DNA of 55,950 nt from JAICIG01 sp035532215. Lineage in GTDB: Bacteria > Planctomycetota > Planctomycetia > Pirellulales > JAICIG01. Below the pieces are notes generated by a model. That model worked only from the letters and a program-made list of their open reading frames with translations, had not been told where the DNA came from and did not search any database. How positions within the stretch are numbered: position 1 is the first letter of the stretch; the number at the start of each line of letters is the position of its first letter. The stretch is from assembly GCA_035532215.1 (NCBI GenBank), contig DATKRK010000313.1, forward strand, positions 1 through 55,950, written 5' to 3'. Below, piece after piece: positions 34,716 through 42,014 of this stretch. The translations under genes were made by a program, and so were the position numbers.

Positions 34716-35774
34716 TTAGGGCGTTCGGGCGTCGATCACCTGGCCGTCGGCGCGGTGGCCCAGCCACTGATAGACTTGCAGGTCGATGGCGTCCGTCAAG
34801 TACCGCACCGAGCCGTCGCCGAAAGCGAACTGGGCCCCATCGCCCGCATGCACGCTCTCGAAGCCGCCGACGACCAGCGCCGGCGGCGCGCCTCCGCGGG
34901 AGGCCGGTTGAAACTCGGTCGCATCGTCGAAATAAATGTCTTCGGCGTAAACCCACGGCATGGTCGCCCGGCTGTCGGGCAGCGGCGAGCGCTCGGGCAG
35001 CTTTTCCTCATCCGGGCCCGTCACGACGATCGTGCCGGCCGTCGCGACGGCTTGCATGTCGGCCAGCGGTCCGCCTGGCGCCGAACTGGCGTTGATCGGC
35101 GTGCCCGTGTTGCGCAGCGTGGCGCGCGTGCCGGAGAGCCAGCCCAAGTCGCCTTCTTTGATGAGTTTTTCGCCGAGCAAGATGGTTTGCGAGCGGCCAT
35201 CGCGGATATCCCGATAGCGAACGCGGCTGTTGAGAAACAGCACGCCGCGATTGTCGACGTCGATCGGCGCCTCGACGTCGTGGTGGCAGCCGGCATAGCT
35301 GCTTGTGCCTGCATGCGAAGCGGCCTCGCTGGGGCAACTCAGCATCGCAAGGTAACGCCGCCGCGCCTGCGAGTTTTTGGCATGATAGGCGCCCGCCGAA
35401 AAGTCGAGATGGCGATAGACATTCGCTTCTTCGAAGAATGGCAAGATTTGCGCGACCCACGAGAGATGATTGCCGACGGCGCGGCTGCGGATCGGCCCGG
35501 CGGGTTCGAGCGTTCCCGGCGGAAGGCGCTCGTGGCAAGCTTCATAGCTTTCAATGGCCAGCGCCAGTTGGCCGAGATTGTTCGCACACTGGCGCCGCCG
35601 CGCCTGCTCGCGGGCCGCTTGCACCGCCGGCAGCAACACGGCAATCAAGACGCCGATGATGCCGATCACCACGAACAATTCGATCAGGGTAAAACCGGCG
35701 CGCGTATGCGCCCGGCGGCTTGCGGCCGCGGCTTGCCTAACGTGCGATCGAATCCGCGGCGCCTTCACGTTCAA
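34716..35774 (-). CDS. DUF1559 prepilin-like protein 2
   Basis: A type IV pilin-like protein of about 352 residues with the planctomycete DUF1559 (SBP_bac_10-like) body. The leader ends RAG and is followed by FTLIELFVVIGIIGVLIAVL, with Glu at +5. LPAVQAAREQARRRQCANNL follows, and the C-terminal signature is GAQFAFGDGSVRYLTDAID. The start is a TTG at 35774 overlapping the upstream TGA (TTGA), or a GTG at 35768; both keep the leader. Last prepilin of the GspE-F operon. Probably a structural or cargo pseudopilin. Confidence 0.85.
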   Translation of the reverse strand: MNVKAPRIRSHVRQAAAASRRAHTRAGFTLIELFVVIGIIGVLIAVLLPAVQAAREQARRRQCANNLGQLALAIESYEACHERLPPGTLEPAGPIRSRAVGNHLSWVAQILPFFEEANVYRHLDFSAGAYHAKNSQARRRYLAMLSCPSEAASHAGTSSYAGCHHDVEAPIDVDNRGVLFLNSRVRYRDIRDGRSQTILLGEKLIKEGDLGWLSGTRATLRNTGTPINASSAPGGPLADMQAVATAGTIVVTGPDEEKLPERSPLPDSRATMPWVYAEDIYFDDATEFQPASRGGAPPALVVGGFESVHAGDGAQFAFGDGSVRYLTDAIDLQVYQWLGHRADGQVIDARTP

Positions 35775-36703
35775 TACCCTCGCTCGTCGAGCAGTTGGCC
35801 GTCGGCGCGATGGCCGAGTTGCTTGAGCAACTGCGGGTTCGTCGATTCGCTCATGAACCGCACCGATCCGTCGGCGAAGGCGAACCCTCCGCCGCCCGGG
35901 TGCCGGCTTTCGAAGCCGCCGACGACCAACGTCGGCTTGGCCGGCGCGGCGCCGGGGGCGGGCGGCGCATAGCCGGGCAAGATTTCGGCGCCGTCTCCGA
36001 TCAGCGCCAGGATGCCGCCGGTGATCGAACTGCCGTTGATCGACGTGCCCGTGTTGCGCAGCGTCGAGCGCGTGCCGGAGAGCCAGCCCAGATCGAGCAT
36101 CGTCACGAGCTTCTCGCCGAACAGGACGGTTTGCGAACTGCCGTCGGCGATGTCGCGATATCGCACGCCGCTATTGAGAAACAGCAAGCCGTGATTGTCG
36201 GCGTCGATCGGCGCCTCGACGTCGTGGTGACAGCCGGCGTAATTGCTCACCCCCAGGGGCGCCAGCGAAGGCCCCCCGGAATCGGACGGGCAAAGAAACG
36301 TGTTGGCGCCCCAATTGCGCAGCGCAGCGTTTTTCGCTGCATAGGCGCCGGCGGCGAAATCGAGCCGATCGTAGGCGTTTTGCTGATCGAGGTGCGGCAG
36401 CAAATGAGCCAGCCAGCTCACGTGCTGCCCTTGTGCGACGTTCTGGATCGGCCCGGCGGCCTCGAGCACGCCCGGCGGCAGCGACTCTTGGGCCGACTCG
36501 TATTGCTGCGCGGCCAAGGCCAGTTGCGAGAGGTTATTCACGCATTGAATGCGACGTGCGGCCTCGCGCGCGGCTTGCACCGCGGGCAGCATGAGCGCCA
36601 CCAGCACGCCGATGATCGCGATCACCACCAGCAGTTCGACCAGGGTGAACGCGGCTGTGGCTCGCCCGACGCCCTCGGATCGGACCGTTCTTATTCGTCT
36701 CAT
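35771..36703 (-). CDS. DUF1559 prepilin-like protein 1
   Basis: A 310-residue pilin-like protein with a DUF1559 body (FTLVELLVVIAIIGVLVALM, then LPAVQAAREAARRIQCVNNL; C-terminal GGGFAFADGSVRFMSESTN). Oddity: the residue before the FTLVEL cleavage site is Ala (ATAA then FTLVEL), not the usual Gly. The ATG at 36703 (MRRIRTVRSEG) is preferred; the open frame upstream runs through a repeat insertion. Overlaps the next prepilin gene by four bases. The two proteins are clear paralogues, sharing similar blocks around RNTGT and GCHHDVEAPID. Confidence 0.85.
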   Translation of the reverse strand: MRRIRTVRSEGVGRATAAFTLVELLVVIAIIGVLVALMLPAVQAAREAARRIQCVNNLSQLALAAQQYESAQESLPPGVLEAAGPIQNVAQGQHVSWLAHLLPHLDQQNAYDRLDFAAGAYAAKNAALRNWGANTFLCPSDSGGPSLAPLGVSNYAGCHHDVEAPIDADNHGLLFLNSGVRYRDIADGSSQTVLFGEKLVTMLDLGWLSGTRSTLRNTGTSINGSSITGGILALIGDGAEILPGYAPPAPGAAPAKPTLVVGGFESRHPGGGGFAFADGSVRFMSESTNPQLLKQLGHRADGQLLDERGY

Positions 36704-36720
36704 CGCGCGCCTCCGCTGTC

Positions 36721-36897
36721 GCTTGCTTCGAATTCCAAGACTTGTCTCTCGCGCGTGGGTGCCTGGGGCTGAGCCTGGGCGAAGCCCCAGGTCGCTGGGG
36801 CATCGCTTCGCTCTGCCGCCAGGCACCCTGCTGCAGTATATGGAATTCATTTAATCCTCGATGCTTACTTCGAATTCCAAGACTTGTCTCTCGCGCG
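36721..36897. repeat. 35-bp direct duplication flanking an inserted element
   Basis: Positions 36721-36755 and 36863-36897 are identical except for one base (both contain CTTCGAATTCCAAGACTTGT). Between them is an element with ends GGGTGCCTGG (36757-36766) and CCAGGCACCC (36819-36828). The distal copy encodes the last residues of the GspK-like protein. Read in the same frame, the proximal copy continues to a TGA that overlaps the ATG of the next prepilin. The segment therefore looks like an insertion with target duplication. Confidence 0.85.
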
Positions 36898-37258
36898 CCC
36901 GCGCCGCCGCATCGCTCGGATAGTCGGCCGCCGCCGTGATGCGGCGCCAGCCGGGCTTTTCAGGAACCTCGTTGACTTCGATCGTCACCTGCGCCGGTTG
37001 ACCCGCCACGGCTTCGGCGCCCGCGAGCGACCAGGTTTCGCCTCGATAGGCCGGATCGCTTGCCAGCCGCGCGGCGGCCCGAGCGACGCCGGCCTCGGCC
37101 AGCCGGCGCGCTTGCCGCTGGCGCTGCTGACCGTCGACCGTCTTGCGTTCCATCACGGCCAGGCGGACCAATGCGCCGCCGACCATCGCGAAAATCGTGA
37201 TCGCGACCAGCGCGATCACCAACACGGCGCCGCGACGATTTTGCGATTGGCGATTCAT
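36851..37258 (-). CDS. GspK/PilX-like minor pseudopilin
   Basis: A 135-residue pilin-like protein. A basic leader ending RRG (MNRQSQNRRG) is followed by AVLVIALVAITIFAMVGGAL. The Glu at +5 typical of major pilins is absent, as in GspK. MERKTVDGQQRQRQARRLAEAGVARAAARL resembles the PilX/GspK N-terminal region. It is far shorter than GspK (about 300 residues). Its C-terminus has been changed by the insertion at 36721-36897; the ancestral end probably read EFEASDSGGAR. The ATG at 37258 overlaps the upstream TGA. Confidence 0.75.
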   Translation of the reverse strand: MNRQSQNRRGAVLVIALVAITIFAMVGGALVRLAVMERKTVDGQQRQRQARRLAEAGVARAAARLASDPAYRGETWSLAGAEAVAGQPAQVTIEVNEVPEKPGWRRITAAADYPSDAAARARERQVLEFEVSIED

Positions 37259-37833
37259 GGTCGATTCTCCTCGGACGCTGGCGATGATTTTGCGCCGCCC
37301 TCGGTCGGCTTGCCGGCCAGTCGCAACGCCCGACCGACGGCCGCTTCGACGCGCCAGCCAGCGCGGGCGCCCTTCGCGCCGGCCGACTTGTCAGCGTCGC
37401 TTGCGAGGACCAGCGAAAGTCTGACCAGCGACAGCCGGGCCATCGCCGGTTGCCGGTCTCGGTCGATCTCCAGCGCCAGCCGCGACGCTTCCGGCAGGAC
37501 GAAGCTCTCGTGGCGCTGCCGCGCGCCGTCGGCGAGTTCTTCGCGCGTCGCACGGCCCGGTTCGGTCGTATAGACCGCCGCGCGTCCGCCCGCGAGGCGC
37601 AATTCGAGCTGCGCCGAATCATCCGCCAGCGTAACGGCGTCGGCCGAGGCGACGTCGTCGCGGAATTGGCGGGCCAGCCGGGCCAGCGACTGCGTTTCGC
37701 GCAAATGCCTTCGCCCGCTGTGGTCGGCCCGGACCAAGGCCCCGATCAATCCCAAGGCCAGGCTCGCCAGCACCGAAGAGATGCTGATTGCGACCATCGC
37801 TTCGACCAGGCAGTAACCGGCTCGCCTTTTCAT
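37255..37833 (-). CDS. GspJ-like pseudopilin
   Basis: A 192-residue prepilin-like protein. The short leader MKRRAG precedes YCLVEAMVAISISSVLASLA with Glu at +5, then LRETQSLARLARQFRDDVAS as in GspJ-type minor pseudopilins. The ATG at 37833 overlaps the upstream stop by four bases (ATGA), and its own stop overlaps the gspK-like start in the same way, so translation is coupled. The C-terminal basic/acidic tail (KPTEGGAKSSPASEENRP) is low complexity. The assignment to GspJ rests on operon order and size, not on clear sequence identity. Confidence 0.7.
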   Translation of the reverse strand: MKRRAGYCLVEAMVAISISSVLASLALGLIGALVRADHSGRRHLRETQSLARLARQFRDDVASADAVTLADDSAQLELRLAGGRAAVYTTEPGRATREELADGARQRHESFVLPEASRLALEIDRDRQPAMARLSLVRLSLVLASDADKSAGAKGARAGWRVEAAVGRALRLAGKPTEGGAKSSPASEENRP

Positions 37834-38315
37834 GGCGCCGCCTCTCGAAAAACCCAGCCGCTCAGCCGCACGCGATTGCGAACCCGCGCGGCGCTCGCGC
37901 GCCAAGACAACTCCAGGTCGATGCGTTTGGCCGCGGGCTCGCCGGGCGGCCCTGGCCGGCGGGGGAACCGGGCGAGAGCGAGCTTCAGTTCGCCATCGGG
38001 CAAAGCCTGCTCGGCCGCCGCCGCCAGAGCGAATTCCGCCAGGCGGTCCGGCGACAATCGATCCCACGGTTCGGCTGAGAGGCGCTCCAGCAGGTTGTCG
38101 GCGGTTTCGATCGCCCGTTGCCGCAATTCGACGCCGCTTCGCTGCTGCGCCACGGCGCCAAGTGCAGCGACCGTCAATGGAATCGCCGTGGCCAGCAGCG
38201 CACAGGTCGCGCAAAGCTCTACCATGGTCAAACCGCGACGTAGGTCAGGCTTTCCAGCCCGACGCTTGTCAGGCTGGAAAGCCCGACCTACGTACGAATG
38301 GCGTCGAACGTTCAT
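37830..38315 (-). CDS. GspI-like pseudopilin with repeat-encoded leader
   Basis: A 161-residue pilin-like protein. Prepilin peptidase should cut after Gly28 (LRRG then LTMVEL, Glu at +5), releasing CATCALLATAIPLTVAALGA as the start of the membrane helix. The ATG at 38315 overlaps the upstream gspF stop. Residues 8-26 (YVGRAFQPDKRRAGKPDLR) are encoded by the palindromic repeat at 38238-38293, so nearly the whole leader derives from a dispersed element. The C-terminus overlaps the gspJ-like start. The GspI assignment is from position and size. Confidence 0.75.
   Translation of the reverse strand: MNVRRHSYVGRAFQPDKRRAGKPDLRRGLTMVELCATCALLATAIPLTVAALGAVAQQRSGVELRQRAIETADNLLERLSAEPWDRLSPDRLAEFALAAAAEQALPDGELKLALARFPRRPGPPGEPAAKRIDLELSWRASAARVRNRVRLSGWVFREAAP
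38238..38293. repeat. Palindrome encoding the pseudopilin leader
   Basis: Two 21-bp arms (38238-38258, ACGTAGGTCAGGCTTTCCAG..., and 38273-38293) are reverse complements with one mismatch, around a 14-base loop. It is read in frame by the GspI-like gene as VGRAFQPD...AGKPDL. I recall peptides of this type recurring in planctomycete proteins, consistent with a dispersed coding-compatible repeat; this was not searched. Confidence 0.8.
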
Positions 38316-39574
38316 GTCAGCCTCTCGATCAACGATATCAACGGCATGAACAGCCCCACGACGATGCAGAACACCAGCGCGCCGATCGCCAGCACCGCGG
38401 CGGGCAGCAAGAATTGCGACAGGACTTGCAAGCGATAGGCGAATTTTCGTTCGATGCCCGCCGCCGACAGGCCCAGCAGCCAAGGCAGATTGCCGACGCG
38501 CGCCGCACTCTTCAGCATGGCCGTTTCCTGAGGGCGAAGCAATCCGTGGTCGCGAAAACTTTCCCAGCAGTCGGCGCCTTGGTCGACATCCGCCTTCACG
38601 CGCCGCAACCGGCGCCGCAGCGAGGGGTTGGGAAAGTTTCGGGCGAATACGGCCAAGGCCGGTTCGAGCGGGCGACCGGCTTCCGCGGTCACCGCCAGCA
38701 ACCGCAGCACGGACACGATGTCCAATCTCCGCGTTACGGCGGCGACGAGCGGCGGATCCCAAGTCGACAGGCCGAAATAGCGCAAGGCGAAGTGAGCCGC
38801 CGCCAGCAAGAACGGCAAAAGCATCGGGAACGCGACGTAAAAGTAATTCGCGAAGAAGTCGAAAAACTGCACCAGCACAATCGTCGCCGCCGGCAGTTCC
38901 GCGTCGAAATCGCTGAAAATTTTGATAAACGCCGGGATGATTTTGACGAGCAGAAACATGATTACGGCGCCGGCGACGAGCAGCATGTCGATCAGATACC
39001 AGAGCGGCAACGCGGCCTTACTGAGCGATTCGCGCGGCAGCGACAGCCGGGCGGCCTCGCCGATCGCGGCGCTCAGCACGCCCGCCTCTTCGCCGGCTTC
39101 GATGACCGAGAGGGCCTTCGGCGAGATCAGGCCGCGCGTCTGGCGCAGAGCCTGCGAGAGCGGCGTTCCGGCCGCCAGCGAATTCGCCAGCCGCCGCGCG
39201 CGGCGTCGGAAACCGCCCCGCCATTCGTCGGCGAAGGCTTCGACGGCCGGCGCCAGCGGCATGAACTTCTGCGCTGCGGAGCTCATCGCCACCAACAGCG
39301 CGGCGCGACGGCTGGCCTGGTAACGCCAGTCGGCGACGATCGCCACGCAGACGCCCGCCGCTAACAAAATCAGCGTGAACCAACTGAGCAACAGCAGGCA
39401 GCCTTCCATCAGGCCGATCGCGATCATCGTGCGACCGACGACGCTCATCGCCAAGTGCAGGAAGTCCTCTGGTTCGTCCGAGCGATCGAAATAGAAAAAC
39501 CGCACGGCCACGAGCGCGGCGATGCCGAGCAGAACCAACCCCGGTGAACTTTGCGCCGACGCGATGCCGTTCAT
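38312..39574 (-). CDS. GspF-like inner-membrane platform protein 3
   Basis: A 420-residue member of the type II secretion F family. It has an atypical N-terminal pair of membrane segments (LVLLGIAALVAVRFFYFDRS; LLLLSWFTLILLAAGVCVAI) in place of the usual soluble start. Family-type repeats follow: GTPLSQALRQTRGLISPKAL, SVIEAGEEAGVLSAAIGEAA, and the last segment with SAARVGNLPWLL...FMPLISLIERLT. It starts 7 bases after the preceding gspF stop, and its stop overlaps the gspI-like start. Third of three tandem F paralogues. Confidence 0.85.
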   Translation of the reverse strand: MNGIASAQSSPGLVLLGIAALVAVRFFYFDRSDEPEDFLHLAMSVVGRTMIAIGLMEGCLLLLSWFTLILLAAGVCVAIVADWRYQASRRAALLVAMSSAAQKFMPLAPAVEAFADEWRGGFRRRARRLANSLAAGTPLSQALRQTRGLISPKALSVIEAGEEAGVLSAAIGEAARLSLPRESLSKAALPLWYLIDMLLVAGAVIMFLLVKIIPAFIKIFSDFDAELPAATIVLVQFFDFFANYFYVAFPMLLPFLLAAAHFALRYFGLSTWDPPLVAAVTRRLDIVSVLRLLAVTAEAGRPLEPALAVFARNFPNPSLRRRLRRVKADVDQGADCWESFRDHGLLRPQETAMLKSAARVGNLPWLLGLSAAGIERKFAYRLQVLSQFLLPAAVLAIGALVFCIVVGLFMPLISLIERLT

Positions 39575-39581
39575 CTCAACC

Positions 39582-40781
39582 TCACGTCAGCTTCTCAAGC
39601 AAGTTGATCATCGGCAGCATCAACGCCGAGATCAAAAACAGCACGCCCCACAGCACCAACAACAAGGTGAGCGTCGGAAAGACCATTCGCAGAAAGGCTA
39701 ATTGCGCCTGCACGCGGCCTTCGAACATCTCGCTGGCGGTTCGCAAGGCCTCGGGCAAGGCCGTCGCGCGCTGCCCCCACTCGACGATCGGGCCGAAACT
39801 TTTGGTAAAGGCGGGCGATTTGTCGATTGCCTCGCGCAGCGCGCTGCCGGCCTCGACCCTTTGCGCCGCGTGCCGGCAAGCGACCAGCAATTCGTAATCG
39901 CGGCTGCCGGCGCCGGCCAGTCGCAGCGATTCGGCCAGCTCCAGCCGGTTTTCGACGAGCAGCGCCAAGAGCCGCGCAAAGCGAGCCAGCGAGGCCCAGC
40001 GGGCGATCGGTCCGACCAGCGGCGCCGCCTTGAGAATGCTGCGCAGTTCGGCGAGATCGGTCGTCAGCCAAACGATCAGCCACAGGGCCAGCAGCGTCAG
40101 CAACGCCGCGATCTGCAGGTAAAACCCGCCGTTGGAAAGTTCGATGAGGATCACCGTTTGCACCGGCAAGTCGGCGTCGAAATCGTCAAAGACGCGGGCC
40201 ATGCCGGGGACCACGACCAGACCGAAGTACGCGCCGAGGCCCAACAGCAACGTCAACAGCAGCGCCGGATAGGCCAGGCTGAGCGCGACCTGGCGCCGCA
40301 ACAGCGCCGCGCGGCGCTCGAGACTGACGAACTCTTCGAGCACCATGCCCAGCCGTCCCGAGTGCAACCCGGCCAGCACCAAGGCCCGCAGGTGCAAGGG
40401 AAACCGCTGGGCTTCGCTGGCCAGCGCTTCGTGCAAGGGCGCGCCTTGCCGCAGGGCGTTCGAGATCGCCGCCAGCGCCCGCGACAAACGGCCGGGCGGC
40501 AGTTCGTCCGCAGCGGCCTTCAACCCCGCATCGAGCGGCAAGCTCGAGTCGGTCAGCATCCCCAGCAGTTCGGCGAGGTCGGTCGTTTCAGCCGTCGACA
40601 GCGTCGCTCGGGCCGAAGCTGCGCCTTGCGGCGGAAGCTCAGCGCTTGCTTCCGACAAGCGGATCGAACGCAAGCCCTCGCCCGCCAGCCGCAGCAAAGC
40701 TTGCTCGCGGTCGTTGGCCTCGACTTCGCCGCTGGTGCGACGGTCATCGCGGTCTTGAGCTTCGTAGCGATACGTCGGCAT
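39582..40781 (-). CDS. GspF-like inner-membrane platform protein 2
   Basis: A 399-residue canonical GspF: N-terminal MPTYRYEAQDRDDRRTSGEV, duplicated helical cytoplasmic domains (LGMLTDSSLPLDAGLKAAAD; LALLVENRLELAESLRLAGA), three membrane segments and the terminal SALMLPMINLLEKLT. It anchors the assembly ATPase and pseudopilus in the inner membrane. The most complete of the three F proteins, it is the likeliest core platform. It starts 6 bases after the upstream gspF stop. Confidence 0.92.
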   Translation of the reverse strand: MPTYRYEAQDRDDRRTSGEVEANDREQALLRLAGEGLRSIRLSEASAELPPQGAASARATLSTAETTDLAELLGMLTDSSLPLDAGLKAAADELPPGRLSRALAAISNALRQGAPLHEALASEAQRFPLHLRALVLAGLHSGRLGMVLEEFVSLERRAALLRRQVALSLAYPALLLTLLLGLGAYFGLVVVPGMARVFDDFDADLPVQTVILIELSNGGFYLQIAALLTLLALWLIVWLTTDLAELRSILKAAPLVGPIARWASLARFARLLALLVENRLELAESLRLAGAGSRDYELLVACRHAAQRVEAGSALREAIDKSPAFTKSFGPIVEWGQRATALPEALRTASEMFEGRVQAQLAFLRMVFPTLTLLLVLWGVLFLISALMLPMINLLEKLT

Positions 40782-40787
40782 GAACGG

Positions 40788-41912
40788 TTACCACTCGCTG
40801 ATCGAATTCAACAGCGAAATCCAGGGCCAGAATAACAACACGGCATACAGCAAAACGGTTCCGCCCCCGACGACGGCGGTGAGCACGATCGGCAAGAAGA
40901 GCCGCGTCGCGTCGCCGCGCTGCCGGGCGCGCTGGCGGTAGGTTTCGGCCGAATGGCGCAAGGCCAGCGCCAGCGTGCCGCGCTGCTGGCCGGTCTGGAT
41001 CAGCCAGGCCAAGAGCGGCGGAAAGCTCGGCGCCAAGGCCAAACAATCGCCCAGCGCGCGGCCTTCGCGCACGGCGCCGGCCACCCGCTGCGCTTCGTCG
41101 CAAAGTTTCGAGCCGCCGCTGGCTTCGGCGGCCAGCACGATGGCTTCGTCGAACGGAACTTCCTGCTCGATCAGCAGCGCCATGACATCGGCGAACGCGC
41201 CGGCTTGCGACCAGAACAACAGCCGGCGCAGCCCCGGAACCCAGCCAAAGAACCGGCCGGCGCTTTGGGAATGCACTGTGAGCGCCTGGCCCGACTGCCG
41301 CCACCAGACGGCCAGCGCAATCAGCACCGCCAGCGGAATGGCGGGGCCCCAGTAAGCGACCGTCGCTCCGCTCTCGGCGAAGCGCCGCAACCAATCGGCC
41401 GACGGCGCCTCGAACGAGCGATAGCCGGGTTCGACGGCCGGTGCGATCCAGAGCACGAAGCCGATCCACAGCGCATAGGCCAGCGAGACCACGATCAATG
41501 GATAGACCAGCGCGGCGCCCGCCATCGCCCGCAGCTCGATCATTTGCCGGGCCGTAATGGCCAGCCCTTCGAGCGCGGCGCCTAAGCGGCCTGAACGCAC
41601 CCCGGCGGCGACGACCGCTGCATAGAGCCGGGGAAGGTGCGGCCGCTCGGCTTCGAGCGCCTCGACGAGCGTTTGCCCGCGCGACATCCGTTGGCCCAAT
41701 GACTCGACCGTGCGGCCCAGCCGGCCCGGCAGATCGGCGCCGAGACCCAGCAAGCCGCTTTCCAACGGCACGCCGGCGCGCACCAGCGCCGCGATTTCAT
41801 CGTTCAATGCGGCGAGGTCGTCGAGCGAAATTGTAGATTTGGGCTGAGAGGCCGGAGCCGCCACTTCGAACCGCCTTCCGCAGGCGTCCATCGCTGAGGA
41901 ACATTTTTCCAC
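40788..41912 (-). CDS. GspF-like inner-membrane platform protein 1
   Basis: A GspF-family protein of 367-374 residues that lacks the N-terminal YxA-type segment and begins at the first helical domain (LNDEIAALVRAGVPLESGLL; VVAAGVRSGRLGAALEGLAI). The second repeat is ALLIEQEVPFDEAIVLAAEA, and it ends FWPWISLLNSISEW. The start may be the GTG at 41912 or the ATG at 41891 (MDACGRRF). It follows gspE by about 100 bases, the largest upstream gap in the operon. Its divergence from the other two suggests a specialised role rather than recent duplication. Confidence 0.88.
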   Translation of the reverse strand: MEKCSSAMDACGRRFEVAAPASQPKSTISLDDLAALNDEIAALVRAGVPLESGLLGLGADLPGRLGRTVESLGQRMSRGQTLVEALEAERPHLPRLYAAVVAAGVRSGRLGAALEGLAITARQMIELRAMAGAALVYPLIVVSLAYALWIGFVLWIAPAVEPGYRSFEAPSADWLRRFAESGATVAYWGPAIPLAVLIALAVWWRQSGQALTVHSQSAGRFFGWVPGLRRLLFWSQAGAFADVMALLIEQEVPFDEAIVLAAEASGGSKLCDEAQRVAGAVREGRALGDCLALAPSFPPLLAWLIQTGQQRGTLALALRHSAETYRQRARQRGDATRLFLPIVLTAVVGGGTVLLYAVLLFWPWISLLNSISEW

Positions 41913-42014
41913 GAGTGTCGATTCTAACGGCTCGCAACCGCGCCTGCGCGAAAAAACCGGGCTTTGAATTTAGATGTTTTTCCAGGTCATTCCTGGCGAC
42001 GCGACCGGCCCGCG

